Below are positions 1 to 8,491 of a stretch of DNA of 64,000 bases, one piece after another (position 1 is the first letter of the stretch; each line of letters starts with the position of its first letter). The stretch is taken from contig NZ_PCPA01000006.1 of NCBI RefSeq assembly GCF_002979515.1, positions 62,001-126,000 on the forward strand, written 5' to 3'. A model generated the notes under the pieces. That model saw only the letters and a list, made by a program, of their open reading frames with translations, searched no databases and was not told the DNA's origin. A program made the translations under genes and the position numbers. The DNA is from Microbacterium sp. MYb54 (GTDB lineage Bacteria > Actinomycetota > Actinomycetes > Actinomycetales > Microbacteriaceae).

Positions 1-1501
1 GCTTCTGCACGTCTTCGCGGTGGATGCGGATCGACCCGCCGCCGAGCTCGGAACCGTTGCACACGATGTCGTATGCGTAGGCGAGGGCCGAACCGGGGTC
101 GGTGTCGAACGTGTCCTGGAACTCCGGCTTCGGACCGGTGAACGCGTGGTGCACTGCGGTCCAGGCGCCGGCGCCGACGGCCACGTCACCGGATGCCACG
201 GCATCCGCCGCAGGCTCGAACATCGGGGCGTCGACGACCCAGGTGAAGGCGAACTCGTCGGGGTTGAGGTAGCCGAGACGACGACCGATCTCGACGCGCG
301 CAGCGCCGAGCAGCGCACGGCTCTCCTTCGTGGAACCGGCAGCGAAGAACACGCAGTCGCCCGGCTCAGCGCCGACGAACGCTGCGAGTCCGGCCTGCTC
401 CGCCTCGGAGAGGTTCTTCGCAGCGGGGCCACCGAGGGAGCCGTCCTCGTTGAACAGGACGTAGGCGAGACCGCGCGCGCCGCGCTGCTTCGCCCAGTCC
501 TGCCACGCGTCGAGCTGCTTGCGCGGCTGCGAGGCACCGCCGGGCATGCGAACCGCGCCGACGTACTCGGCCTGGAACACCCGGAACGGGGTTTCCTTGA
601 AGTACTCGGTCATCTCGACGAGCTCGAGTCCGAAGCGAAGGTCGGGCTTGTCGGAGCCGTACTTGGCCATCGCCTCGGCGTAGGTCATGCGCGGCAGCGG
701 GGTGGCGACCTCGACGCCGATCGTCGCCCACATCGCCTGGATGAGCGTCTCCATCAGTGCGATGACGTCTTCCTGGTCGACGAAGCTCATCTCGATGTCG
801 AGCTGCGTGAACTCCGGCTGACGGTCGGCGCGGAAGTCTTCGTCGCGGTAGCAGCGCGCGATCTGGAAGTACTTCTCCACGCCCCCCACCATCAGCAGCT
901 GCTTGAACAGCTGCGGCGACTGCGGCAGCGCGTACCAGCTGCCCGGGCTCAGGCGGGCGGGCACCAGGAAGTCGCGGGCGCCCTCAGGGGTCGAGCGGGT
1001 GAGCGTCGGAGTCTCGACCTCGGTGAAGTCGTCGGCGTGCAGCACGTCGCGGATCGCCTTGTAGACGTTCGAGCGCAGGCGCAGGGCGGATGCCGGCGCG
1101 GGACGGCGCAGGTCGAGGTAGCGGTACTTGAGGCGTGCCTCTTCGCCGACGGTCTCGGTCTCGGCGAGAGCCGTGGAGACCTGGAAGGGCAGCGGCGCGG
1201 ACTCGTTGAGCACCTCGACGTCGCTCGCGATGAGCTCGATCTCGCCCGTGGGCAGGTTCGGGTTCGCGTTGCCGTCAGGGCGCTGCGAGACCACACCGGT
1301 GACCTGGAGCACGAACTCGTTGCGCAGCGGGTGGGCGATCTCCTCGTCACGGATGACGACCTGGGCGATGCCCGAGGCATCCCGCAGATCGATGAAAGCG
1401 ACTCCTCCGTGGTCACGACGGCGATCGACCCAACCCGCGAGGGTGACGGTCTGACCGATGTGCTCGGCTCGCAGTGAGCCTGCCGAGTGGGTGCGAAGCA
1501 C
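1..1501 (-). CDS. aspS: Aspartyl-tRNA synthetase (3' end outside window)
   Basis: Class II aminoacyl-tRNA synthetase that charges tRNA-Asp in the cytoplasm. The minus-strand reading frame translates without interruption for 500 codons and leaves the window before its stop; the family is usually about 590 residues. The N-terminal OB-fold anticodon-binding domain is seen ([19 protein letters not shown]), followed by the catalytic core with class II motif 2 ([20 protein letters not shown]). The GTG start at 1499-1501 is chosen because an AGAAGGA ribosome-binding site lies just upstream (about 1509-1515). A TAGAAT -10-like hexamer (minus strand, 1541-1546) lies between arms of a GC-rich inverted repeat. 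The long plus-strand frame opposite it is only a codon-bias shadow. Confidence 0.96.
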   Translation of the reverse strand, partial: MLRTHSAGSLRAEHIGQTVTLAGWVDRRRDHGGVAFIDLRDASGIAQVVIRDEEIAHPLRNEFVLQVTGVVSQRPDGNANPNLPTGEIELIASDVEVLNESAPLPFQVSTALAETETVGEEARLKYRYLDLRRPAPASALRLRSNVYKAIRDVLHADDFTEVETPTLTRSTPEGARDFLVPARLSPGSWYALPQSPQLFKQLLMVGGVEKYFQIARCYRDEDFRADRQPEFTQLDIEMSFVDQEDVIALMETLIQAMWATIGVEVATPLPRMTYAEAMAKYGSDKPDLRFGLELVEMTEYFKETPFRVFQAEYVGAVRMPGGASQPRKQLDAWQDWAKQRGARGLAYVLFNEDGSLGGPAAKNLSEAEQAGLAAFVGAEPGDCVFFAAGSTKESRALLGAARVEIGRRLGYLNPDEFAFTWVVDAPMFEPAADAVASGDVAVGAGAWTAVHHAFTGPKPEFQDTFDTDPGSALAYAYDIVCNGSELGGGSIRIHREDVQK

Positions 1502-1600
1502 GGAGTATTCCTTCTGATCTGGGAAATGGGGAACCCGCCCATTCTACGGGGGCGGGCAGAACGCCATCGGCCCCGTTGGCGGTGCCGGAGTCGCCGGATC

Positions 1601-1610
1601 AGTATGATCG
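1601..1610 (+). promoter_or_regulatory. Possible -10 element for the DUF5684-like gene
   Basis: TATGAT at 1603-1608 is a near-consensus -10 hexamer about 40 nt upstream of the ATG at 1648. No convincing -35 lies 16-18 nt upstream; the nearest TTGGCG, at 1576-1581, is 21 nt away. Confidence 0.4.
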
Positions 1611-1647
1611 CCACGACACAGCCTTTACACAGAAAGCGTGCACCCCC

Positions 1648-2022
1648 ATGGACAACAACGGCATCTCCGATCTCTATGCATCGATCTTCTCCGGCACCAC
1701 CGGTCTGATCGCGCTCGTCTTCTACATCCTCGTCGCGGTCGGGCTGTGGAAGGTGTCCACGAAGGCCGGCTACCCCGGCATCCTCGCGATCATCCCGTTC
1801 GTGAACCTCGTCTTCCTGGTGAAGATCGCCGGAATGTCCGGCTGGTTCGCGCTGCTGTACCTCGTCCCGATCGTGAACTTGGTCCTCGCGATCATCGTCG
1901 CGTTCAAGCTCGGTGCGCGCTTCGGAAAGGGCGGGGTCTTCTCGTTCTTCCTGCTGCTCCTCTTCCCCTACATCGGGTACCTGATCCTCGGCTTCGGGGA
2001 CGCGCGCTACAGCAAGGCGTGA
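1648..2022 (+). CDS. Small membrane protein, DUF5684-like
   Basis: A 124-residue protein with about four hydrophobic segments. The first (residues about 15-35) is followed by the motif STKAGYPGILAIIPFVN, typical of the DUF5684 signal-peptidase-like small membrane family, and the protein ends in a short basic tail. Its function is unknown. The ATG at 1648 begins the conserved part; a longer frame upstream would run through the aspS promoter region and has no ribosome site. The stop codon is separated by one base from the ATG of the following phosphatase gene, so the two are probably translated together. Confidence 0.75.
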   Translation: MDNNGISDLYASIFSGTTGLIALVFYILVAVGLWKVSTKAGYPGILAIIPFVNLVFLVKIAGMSGWFALLYLVPIVNLVLAIIVAFKLGARFGKGGVFSFFLLLLFPYIGYLILGFGDARYSKA

Positions 2023-2023
2023 G

Positions 2024-2653
2024 ATGACGGCGTCGCGGTTGCACCTCGTCCGACACGGCGAGGTGCACAACCCGGCTCGCGTGCTCTACGGTCGGCTTCC
2101 CGACTACCACCTGAGCGACGCGGGCCGGGAGATGGCTGCAGCGGCCGCCGACCATGTGGCCTCGCTGGATCGGCCGATCGCCGCGCTGTACGCCTCGCCG
2201 TTGGAGCGTGCGCAGGAGTCGGCCGAACCGTTCGCCGAGCGTTTCGACCTCGTCCCCGAGATCGACATCCGTCTGATCGAGCCGACGAACGTGTTCGAGG
2301 GTACGCAGATGCGCCGGTCGCTGATGAACCCCCTGAACTGGTGGCACCTGCGCCAGCCGTCCGTCCCCAGCTGGGGTGAGCCGTATTCCTCCATCGCGGA
2401 GCGGATGCTCGGCATCATGGACGAGGCGTGGGATGCGTCAGCCGACGGCGACGTCGTGATGGTGTCGCACCAGGCGTCGATCTGGATCACCCACCTGCGC
2501 GTGGCAGGCCTGCCGTTGCGGCACGATCCCCGCACCCGTCGCTGCGCTCTGTCGAGTGTGACCTCGTTCGAGCGCGTCGGCGACGTCTGGCGCGAGGTCG
2601 CGTACGCGGAGCCCGCGGCGACCGGCGGCGCGGTCGACGTCGGCGCGGTCTGA
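2024..2653 (+). CDS. Histidine phosphatase family protein
   Basis: A 209-residue phosphoglycerate-mutase-like phosphatase. The catalytic RHG motif is present near the N-terminus (LVRHGEV, His10 as phospho-acceptor), as are the SPLERAQESAEPFAE segment and the second His in MVSHQASI. The substrate is not known. In many actinobacteria (for example M. tuberculosis Rv0525-Rv0529) this family sits directly before the thioredoxin-like/CcdA/ResB/CcsB cytochrome c genes. Here the same partner genes follow, but only after a divergent MerR/oxidoreductase pair. Its ATG follows the upstream stop by one base, implying translational coupling. Confidence 0.85.
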   Translation: MTASRLHLVRHGEVHNPARVLYGRLPDYHLSDAGREMAAAAADHVASLDRPIAALYASPLERAQESAEPFAERFDLVPEIDIRLIEPTNVFEGTQMRRSLMNPLNWWHLRQPSVPSWGEPYSSIAERMLGIMDEAWDASADGDVVMVSHQASIWITHLRVAGLPLRHDPRTRRCALSSVTSFERVGDVWREVAYAEPAATGGAVDVGAV

Positions 2654-2666
2654 ACCGCTCCCGGCC

Positions 2667-2725
2667 TTCGAATCGCGCGACTGGCCCCATCTCCACGATG
2701 GATGCGACCAATTGCGCGATTCGAA
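2667..2725. terminator. Long-armed inverted repeat between convergent genes
   Basis: Perfect 12-bp arms TTCGAATCGCGC (2667-2678) and GCGCGATTCGAA (2714-2725) are separated by 35 nt that themselves contain a CCAT/ATGG mini-hairpin. It lies between the stops of two convergent genes and may act as a bidirectional terminator. There is no U-tract. Confidence 0.5.
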
Positions 2726-2734
2726 CGGCCGAGG

Positions 2735-3640
2735 TCAGTGCTCGGCGGCCAGGAGTGACTGGATGATGCCGACCGCGGCGAGCTGACCGGCGGCAGTAGC
2801 CAGCAGCACCGACGCCATCGGGCCAGGGAGCGTCGCGCGGTGGGCGAGGTCGCCCGCGGCGAAGATGCCCTGCACGGAGGTGCGCCCGAACTCGTCGATC
2901 TCGATGCAGCCGGACGCGAGCATCTGCAGGTCGAGCTGCGCGGCGAACGATGACCGCTGACGCATCGATCCCGCCGCCACGAAGACGCCGGCGACCACAC
3001 GCTCACCGTCATCCGTGCGGATGCTGACCCCGTGATCGACCTTTTCGACCGAGGAGACCGGGGCGGAGCTCACCTGCACACCCTTCGCCTGGAGCATCAG
3101 GATGTCGTCATCGGCGAACAACTCCGCGACGGGGAAGACGGTGATGTCGCCGACGATCCGGCCCAGGAGGCCGATGAGGTGCTCAGCCCTCGCGGCTGCG
3201 CCGACGATGGCGATCGGCTTGCCGGCATGCTCGTGTCCGTCGCAGAACGGGCAGCTGAACGCGAGGGTTCCCCACAAGTCCTGCAGTCCGGGCACGTCGG
3301 GGAGGTCGTCGGCGACGCCCGTGGCGATGATGACCCTGCGCGCTTCGACCACCGACCCGTCGGCGATGCCCACCACGAACGCATCCTCGACACCCGAGAC
3401 GCTCGTCGCTGCCGCGTCGCGGATCTCCACATCGTCGTAGGCGGAAAGCTCCGCTCGGGCGGTCGCGCGGAACTCGGCCGGGGGAGCGCCGTCGGCACCG
3501 ACCATGTTGTGCATGTGCAGGACTTTGCCGTTTCGGTATTCGCCGGAATCCAGGAGCAGTGTCGATCGATGCATCCGTCCGAGGGTCAGGGCGGCCTGCA
3601 GTCCTGCCGGTCCTGCGCCGATCACGATGGCGTCGTACAT
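2735..3640 (-). CDS. TrxB-like NAD(P)/FAD-dependent oxidoreductase
   Basis: A 301-residue flavoprotein of the thioredoxin reductase-like family. An N-terminal FAD-binding Rossmann motif (AIVIGAGPAGLQAA, residues 4-17) is followed by a CPFCDG redox pair (Cys130, Cys133) placed as in TrxB, and a C-terminal FAD motif (GIFAAGD). The CPFC spacing resembles both thioredoxin reductases and the dithiol oxidases of the HlmI/GliT group, so the true substrate is open. The ATG at 3638-3640 has a GGGAAGGA ribosome site; a longer frame reaches ATG 3691, inside a palindromic operator. It is transcribed away from a MerR gene that probably controls it, and sits beside the thioredoxin-like ResA gene. Confidence 0.85.
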   Translation of the reverse strand: MYDAIVIGAGPAGLQAALTLGRMHRSTLLLDSGEYRNGKVLHMHNMVGADGAPPAEFRATARAELSAYDDVEIRDAAATSVSGVEDAFVVGIADGSVVEARRVIIATGVADDLPDVPGLQDLWGTLAFSCPFCDGHEHAGKPIAIVGAAARAEHLIGLLGRIVGDITVFPVAELFADDDILMLQAKGVQVSSAPVSSVEKVDHGVSIRTDDGERVVAGVFVAAGSMRQRSSFAAQLDLQMLASGCIEIDEFGRTSVQGIFAAGDLAHRATLPGPMASVLLATAAGQLAAVGIIQSLLAAEH

Positions 3641-3676
3641 GGGTGGTCCTTCCCGCTGGATGTTGCGTTCCACGCC

Positions 3677-3707
3677 AGTCTGTGACTTCATGTCAACATG
3701 AAGTCAA
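3677..3707 (-). promoter_or_regulatory. MerR-type promoter/operator of the oxidoreductase
   Basis: A near-perfect palindrome of 10-bp arms, GACTTCATGT (3684-3693) and ACATGAAGTC (3696-3705), is flanked on the minus strand by TTGACT (3702-3707) and CAGACT (3677-3682) with a 19-bp spacer, the over-long spacing known for MerR-activated promoters. The arms contain an ATG on each strand, including the MerR start codon. Confidence 0.7.
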
Positions 3708-4102
3708 GTTCTGAGCATCCGTGGTCCGTCGGTGATGTCGCGGCCCGTTTCGAGCTGCCGACGAACGTGCTGCGGCACTGGGAGTCGGTGGGGCTGCTCA
3801 CTCCTCCTCGCGACTCCGCGGGGCGACGGCGCTATGGCGAGGACGAGGTCGTACGCATCGCCGTGATCCAACGCAGCAAGGCCGCGGGGATGAGCCTCGA
3901 ACAGATCGCGGTGCTGCTCGACGACGGGAGCGCCGGGCGGCACCAGGTGTTGCAGCAGCACCTGGACGACCTCGATCGACGCATGGAGGAGATGCGCAGA
4001 TCCCGAGAGATGACCGAGCACGCGATGGGCTGCCGGGCCCATGACATCGCCACTTGCCCGCGCTTCCGGGCAGGTGTGGATGACGTTCTGGCGCGCTTCT
4101 GA
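3698..4102 (+). CDS. MerR family transcriptional regulator
   Basis: A 134-residue regulator. The N-terminal winged helix-turn-helix (WSVGDVAARFELPTNVLRHW, residues 9-28) is followed by the RRYGEDEV wing, a dimerising coiled coil (about residues 80-110) and a tail with Cys112 and Cys120 (GCRAHDIATC). Two cysteines could sense thiol or metal stress, but the four-Cys cluster of SoxR is absent. The ATG at 3698 lies inside the palindrome to which this protein probably binds, and no ribosome site precedes it. The divergent TrxB-like gene is the likely target. Confidence 0.85.
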   Translation: MKSSSEHPWSVGDVAARFELPTNVLRHWESVGLLTPPRDSAGRRRYGEDEVVRIAVIQRSKAAGMSLEQIAVLLDDGSAGRHQVLQQHLDDLDRRMEEMRRSREMTEHAMGCRAHDIATCPRFRAGVDDVLARF

Positions 4103-4166
4103 CGCCCCCTCCGCGGAGGGCTCGTTTCCGGCTCGTGCATAGGATCTTCTGCGTAAACTCGGAGTC

Positions 4167-4817
4167 GTGCCAAGCGATTCGACGGTCCGTCCTATCCGCA
4201 GCGGCCGCTCCTCCCGCACCCGGCGTTCGCGTCGTGCGGTCGGTGCCGCGCTCGCTGCGGTGCTCGCCATCGGTCTGAGCGCGTGCGCTCCCGATCCGGT
4301 CAGTGAATCCTTCCTGAACGGCGAGAACACCGGCTACGTCGCAGCCGACGGTGCGATCGTCGAGATCCCCGTCGCCGATCGCGGCGAACCCGTCGTCTTC
4401 AGCGGGGTGACCGAGAAGGGCGAGAAGTTCGACAGCAAGGACATCGCCGGACAGGTCGCCGTGATCAACTTCTGGTACGCCGGCTGCGCGCCGTGCCGTC
4501 TCGAGGCCGCCGATCTGGAAGGCGTCTGGCAGGACTTCAGCGATCAGGACGTCGCATTCATCGGCATCAACACCCGCGATCAGGCGGATACCGCCGTCGC
4601 GTTCGCCAAGGAATACGACATCACGTACCCGAGCTTGATCGACGTCGACACAGCCCAGGCCAAGCTCGCCTTCGCCAAGGAGACGCCGATCGCCGCGACG
4701 CCGACCACGCTGGTGCTCGACAAGCAGGGCCGCGTCGCCGCGCGCATCATCGGCCCGATCGATGGGAAGTCGATCCTCTCCACGCTCGTCAAGGACGCGC
4801 TGGCGGAGGACTCGTGA
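4167..4817 (+). CDS. ResA/TlpA-like thioredoxin-fold lipoprotein
   Basis: A 216-residue extracytoplasmic thiol-disulfide oxidoreductase that keeps apocytochrome c cysteines reduced for haem attachment. An Arg-rich N-terminus and hydrophobic stretch end in a lipobox (LSAC, Cys40). The active site is WYAGCAPC (Cys107, Cys110), with the cis-Pro region ATPTTLV near residue 178. The GTG start at 4167 is 7 nt after TAAACT (4154-4159), suggesting a leaderless transcript that begins here. It heads the ccdA-resB-ccsB cluster, whose CcdA would supply reducing power across the membrane. Confidence 0.88.
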   Translation: MPSDSTVRPIRSGRSSRTRRSRRAVGAALAAVLAIGLSACAPDPVSESFLNGENTGYVAADGAIVEIPVADRGEPVVFSGVTEKGEKFDSKDIAGQVAVINFWYAGCAPCRLEAADLEGVWQDFSDQDVAFIGINTRDQADTAVAFAKEYDITYPSLIDVDTAQAKLAFAKETPIAATPTTLVLDKQGRVAARIIGPIDGKSILSTLVKDALAEDS

Positions 4818-4833
4818 GCGGCCAGGGCACTTC

Positions 4834-5619
4834 ATGAATCCCGAAGCGATCATCGGCTCCGGGGCCCTCTGGATCGCGATCCCGGTAGCGATGCTCGCGG
4901 GACTCGTCTCGTTCCTCTCTCCGTGTGTGCTGCCTCTCGTTCCCGGCTATCTCGGCTTCCTCGGCGGTGCGGTCGCGCCGCGGGCGGCCGCCGTTTCCGG
5001 AGCGCCGGGCCAGACGACGACCCAGACCACTGAGACCGCGACACGCGGCCGACTCGTGCTGGGCGTGCTGCTGTTCATCTTGGGCTTCAGCCTGGTCTTC
5101 GTCTCCATCACGGCCCTGGGCGGTGTGGCCAGCGTTTTCCTCCTGCAATGGGGCGAACTCATCACGCGCATCCTGGGCGTCGTCATCATCGTGATGGGCC
5201 TGGTGTTCCTCGGCCTGTTCGGGTTCGCGCAGCGCGAGCTCCGCTTCCATGTGGACTCGAAAGCCGGCATCATCGGCGCCCCGCTGCTGGGCATCGCGCT
5301 CGGCATCGGGTGGGCGCCGTGCCTGGGCCCGACGCTCACGGCGATCTTCGCGCTGTCCTTCAACGCCGGCGACCCCGTGCGCGCGGGCTTCCTCGGGCTC
5401 GCCTACTCGCTCGGGCTCGGCATACCGTTCCTGCTCGTCGCCCTCGGCTTCGGGTGGGCGACGAAGGCGATCGGCTTCCTCCGCCGTCACATCCGCATCG
5501 TCAACGTCATCGGTGGAATCCTGCTCATCGCGCTCGGCATCCTGATGGTCACCGGGCTCTGGACAGACATCATGTCGCGCTTGACGGCGGTGATGGGCAG
5601 TGTCCTCCTCCCGCTCTGA
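4834..5619 (+). CDS. ccdA: Cytochrome c biogenesis protein CcdA
   Basis: A 261-residue polytopic membrane protein of the DsbD/CcdA family that passes electrons from cytoplasmic thioredoxin to the extracytoplasmic ResA-like protein. Six or more hydrophobic segments are visible. The two essential cysteines lie in SPCVLPLVPGYL (Cys31) and GWAPCLGP (Cys163). A hydrophilic Thr/Ala-rich loop (residues about 48-72) separates the first segments. The ATG at 4834 is used; the frame remains open upstream into the resA gene. It ends 20 nt inside the longest version of the following resB frame, so the genes are translationally linked. Confidence 0.92.
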   Translation: MNPEAIIGSGALWIAIPVAMLAGLVSFLSPCVLPLVPGYLGFLGGAVAPRAAAVSGAPGQTTTQTTETATRGRLVLGVLLFILGFSLVFVSITALGGVASVFLLQWGELITRILGVVIIVMGLVFLGLFGFAQRELRFHVDSKAGIIGAPLLGIALGIGWAPCLGPTLTAIFALSFNAGDPVRAGFLGLAYSLGLGIPFLLVALGFGWATKAIGFLRRHIRIVNVIGGILLIALGILMVTGLWTDIMSRLTAVMGSVLLPL

Positions 5620-7468
5620 CCGCCCCGTGAAATCCACCGGCTCTGAGAAGAACCCCCGCACTGAGAAGGCCATGACCAAGAACAAGGGTGACGCGAACAG
5701 CGACTCCAGCGATCCGCTCCGTCCGTCCGACCACGTCGACGGCGATGACTCGATCGCCCAGCCGCGGCTCGGGTTCGTCGGTTGGCTGCGCTGGGGCTGG
5801 CGTCAGCTGACCTCGATGCGCACGGCGCTGATCCTGCTGCTCGTGCTCGCGATCGCGGCGATTCCCGGCTCGATCTTCCCGCAGCGGATGGCCGACCCGA
5901 ACGGCGTCACGCAGTGGGAGCGCGACAACCCGGATCTCTTCCCGGTGCTCGACGGGCTGAAGATGTTCGACGTGTACCTGTCGCCGTGGTTCTCGGCGAT
6001 CTACCTGCTGCTGTTCGCCTCGCTCGTGGGCTGCGTGATCCCGCGCATCAGGCACCACGCCAAGGCGCTGCGTGCGCGTCCGCCCCGCACTCCCGCGCGC
6101 CTGCAGCGGCTCGAGGACTACCGTGCGATCACGCGCGATGCCACGGCCGATTCCGGCACCAAGACCGGGGATGCCGAGGCGGAGGCCGCGGCGTCGATCG
6201 ATATAGCGACGAAGCAGCTCAAAGCGCTCGGCTATCGTGTCGAGCGCTATGACCGTGGGCGCACCTTCTCGGTCTCCGCAGAGCGCGGCTACTGGCGCGA
6301 GACCGGCAACCTGCTGTTCCATCTCGCGCTCGTGGGTGTGCTGGTCACGGTCGGCATCGGCGGCGGGTTCTCGTACACCGGCCAGCGCGTGCTGGTCGAG
6401 GGCGAGACCTTCGCGAACACGCTCCTCGACTACGACTCCATGAACCGCGGTCGCTTCGTGAGCGACGACGCCTTCTCGCCGTACTCGATGCGCCTCGACT
6501 CGTTCGACGTGACGTACCAGCCGTTCGGTGAGCCGGGCTCCGGCCAGGCCGGCAACTTCTCCGCGAACGTCACGGTGAAGGAGAACGGCGAGGAGCGTAC
6601 GGGCTCCGTCAAGGTCAACGAGCCGCTCGGGGTCGCCGACGACGACGTGTTCCTGCTCGGCAACGGCTACGCGCCGACCGTGACGGTGCGCGATCCGGAG
6701 GGCAACGTCGTGTTCACCAACAGCACGCCGTTTCTCCCGCAGGACAACAACATGACCTCGCTCGGTGTGCTCAAGGTGCCGGACGGACTGGCCGAGCAGG
6801 TCGGGCTGGTCGGATTCTTCTACCCGACGACCGGCGTCCTCGACACTGGCGCGTTCTTCTCCGCCTACGGCGACCTCACCAACCCGACGCTCACGCTCGA
6901 CGTGTACACGGGAGACCTCGGGATCAACGAGGGAGTACCGCGCTCGGTCTACGTGCTCGACACCACCGGGATGACCAAGCTCACCGGTCGCAGCACCGAT
7001 GTCGAGTCGATCGAGCTCGCCCCCGGCCAGACGGCCCAGCTCCCGAACGGCCTCGGGTCGGTGACCTTCGAGGACGACTCTCCGGCAGGCGCGACCGACG
7101 CCTCGCAGTCGGTGAAGCGCTTCGCCTCGCTGCAGATCCATCGTGACGAGTCCGGCGTGTGGGTGCTCGGCTTCGCGCTGCTGGCGCTCGGCGGCCTGAT
7201 GATCGCCCTGTTCGTGCCCCGTCGACGGGTGTGGGTCAAGGCGACGGCGCACGACGATGCGGTCTCACTCGAGTACGCCGCGCTCGCTCGCGGCGAAGAC
7301 CCGACTCTCGCCGCAGCAGTGGAAGACCTCGTCGCCGGTCACACCCGGCTGCTCGACGCGGCCGGCGGCACGACAGTGCGCCCCACGATCGATGACACCG
7401 CCGACACGTCTGCAGGCGAGTCCGCCGAGCCGGAAGCCCCGGCAACCGACACCCGGAAAGTAGACTGA
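5600..7468 (+). CDS. resB: Cytochrome c biogenesis protein ResB
   Basis: A system II haem-delivery/ligation component of 622 residues when read from GTG 5600, which overlaps ccdA by 20 nt. ATG 5672 (MTKNKGDANSD) would remove 24 poorly conserved residues, and the start is not certain. Three N-terminal membrane segments (LRWGWRQLTSMRTALILLLV; SAIYLLLFASLVGCVIPRI; NLLFHLALVGVLVTVGIGGG) are followed by a large extracytoplasmic domain and a final segment near residues 518-540 (VWVLGFALLALGGLMIALFV) with a cytoplasmic tail. It works with CcsB as the cytochrome c synthetase. The last codons contain the TAGACT hexamer that may be the -10 of ccsB. Confidence 0.92.
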   Translation: MSSSRSDRPVKSTGSEKNPRTEKAMTKNKGDANSDSSDPLRPSDHVDGDDSIAQPRLGFVGWLRWGWRQLTSMRTALILLLVLAIAAIPGSIFPQRMADPNGVTQWERDNPDLFPVLDGLKMFDVYLSPWFSAIYLLLFASLVGCVIPRIRHHAKALRARPPRTPARLQRLEDYRAITRDATADSGTKTGDAEAEAAASIDIATKQLKALGYRVERYDRGRTFSVSAERGYWRETGNLLFHLALVGVLVTVGIGGGFSYTGQRVLVEGETFANTLLDYDSMNRGRFVSDDAFSPYSMRLDSFDVTYQPFGEPGSGQAGNFSANVTVKENGEERTGSVKVNEPLGVADDDVFLLGNGYAPTVTVRDPEGNVVFTNSTPFLPQDNNMTSLGVLKVPDGLAEQVGLVGFFYPTTGVLDTGAFFSAYGDLTNPTLTLDVYTGDLGINEGVPRSVYVLDTTGMTKLTGRSTDVESIELAPGQTAQLPNGLGSVTFEDDSPAGATDASQSVKRFASLQIHRDESGVWVLGFALLALGGLMIALFVPRRRVWVKATAHDDAVSLEYAALARGEDPTLAAAVEDLVAGHTRLLDAAGGTTVRPTIDDTADTSAGESAEPEAPATDTRKVD

Positions 7469-7472
7469 CACC

Positions 7473-8447
7473 ATGCTCGAGCTCAACGTGATCTCGCCGG
7501 TCCTGCTCTGGACGGCGATCGCGATCTACGCGGCGGCCTTCGTGGCCTACGCCTTCGATCTCGCGCGGCGCTCGCAGGCCACGGCCGATGCGCAGACCGT
7601 CAAGGAGTCGGTGCTCGTCGGGGCAGGCGGTGGGAGCGTCACCGCCTCCGCCGGGTCTTCCGACGCGACCCCCGCTCCGCAACGGTTCGTGATGGCCCGG
7701 ATCGGCACCTCGCTGACCGTGCTCGGCTTCCTCTTCCACCTCGCTGCCGCGGTCACCCGTGGCCTCGCAGCGGGACGAGTGCCCTGGGCGAACCTGTACG
7801 AGTTCGCCATGATGGGCACCCTGCTCATCATCGCGGTGTACCTCGTGGTCCTCACCCGCATCGACCTGCGGTTCCTCGGCACGTTCATCACAGGTCTCGT
7901 CGTGGTGCTGCTCGGCCTCGGGGCGACGAACTTCTACGTCGAGGTCTCGCCGCTGATGGACCCGCTGAAGAGCGTGTGGCTCGTCATCCACGTGTTCGTC
8001 GCCTCGCTCGCGACCGCGTTCTTCGCACTCGCCTTCGCGCTCTCGGTGATCCAGCTCATGCAGTCGCGCCGCGAGCGTCTCCTCGGCGAGGGTGCGACGA
8101 AGACCGGTCCCGGCTTCCTCCGCACCTTCCCGAATTCGGTGCGCCTGGAGAGCCTGGCGTACATGTTCACGATCATCGGCTTCATCCTCTGGACCTTCAC
8201 GCTCATCGCCGGATCGATCTGGGCGTACTACGCCTGGAGCCGTTTCTGGGGCTTCGACGTCAAGGAGACCTGGACGTTCGTGATTTGGGTCATCTACGCC
8301 GGATACATCCACGCCCGTGCGACCCGCGGCTGGCGCGGCAACCCCTCGGCGTGGCTGGCGATCGTCGGCTTCTCCGCCGTGATCTTCAACTTCACGATCG
8401 TGAACGTCTTCTTCAAGGGCCTGCACGCCTACTCCGGCCTGAGCTGA
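7473..8447 (+). CDS. ccsB: c-type cytochrome biogenesis protein CcsB
   Basis: A 324-residue membrane protein of the CcsA/CcmF haem-handling family, partner of ResB. About eight membrane segments are visible. The haem-binding tryptophan-rich segment appears as WAYYAWSRFWGFDVKETW, with Trp259 and Asp262-Val-Lys-Glu265 in place of the common WxWDPKE, an actinobacterial variant. A periplasmic histidine (His in RGLAAGRVPWANLYEF region is absent; His175-type HVFVASL is present) may ligate haem. The ATG is 6 nt after TAGACT (7461-7466), so it may also be expressed from its own leaderless transcript inside resB. It is the last gene of the cytochrome c cluster. Confidence 0.92.
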   Translation: MLELNVISPVLLWTAIAIYAAAFVAYAFDLARRSQATADAQTVKESVLVGAGGGSVTASAGSSDATPAPQRFVMARIGTSLTVLGFLFHLAAAVTRGLAAGRVPWANLYEFAMMGTLLIIAVYLVVLTRIDLRFLGTFITGLVVVLLGLGATNFYVEVSPLMDPLKSVWLVIHVFVASLATAFFALAFALSVIQLMQSRRERLLGEGATKTGPGFLRTFPNSVRLESLAYMFTIIGFILWTFTLIAGSIWAYYAWSRFWGFDVKETWTFVIWVIYAGYIHARATRGWRGNPSAWLAIVGFSAVIFNFTIVNVFFKGLHAYSGLS

Positions 8448-8465
8448 GCCTCGGGCGAGAGCTGA

Positions 8466-8491
8466 GTCGGGTTCCCGACGGCTGTCAGCCG
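8466..8491. terminator. Adjacent small hairpins between convergent genes
   Basis: GTCGGG-tt-CCCGAC (8466-8479) is followed by CGGCTG-t-CAGCCG (8479-8491) at the convergent ends of ccsB and the 2H phosphoesterase gene, overlapping the stop of the latter. Both are perfect inverted repeats; neither has a U-tract. Confidence 0.4.

Noticed and set aside
20..1477. A 485-codon plus-strand frame at the window start.
   Set aside because: The minus strand encodes aspartyl-tRNA synthetase with all class II motifs; the plus frame is its shadow.
3698..4102. MerR protein as SoxR.
   Set aside because: SoxR needs a four-Cys iron-sulfur cluster; only two cysteines, spaced differently, are present. The operator resembles but does not equal the SoxR box.
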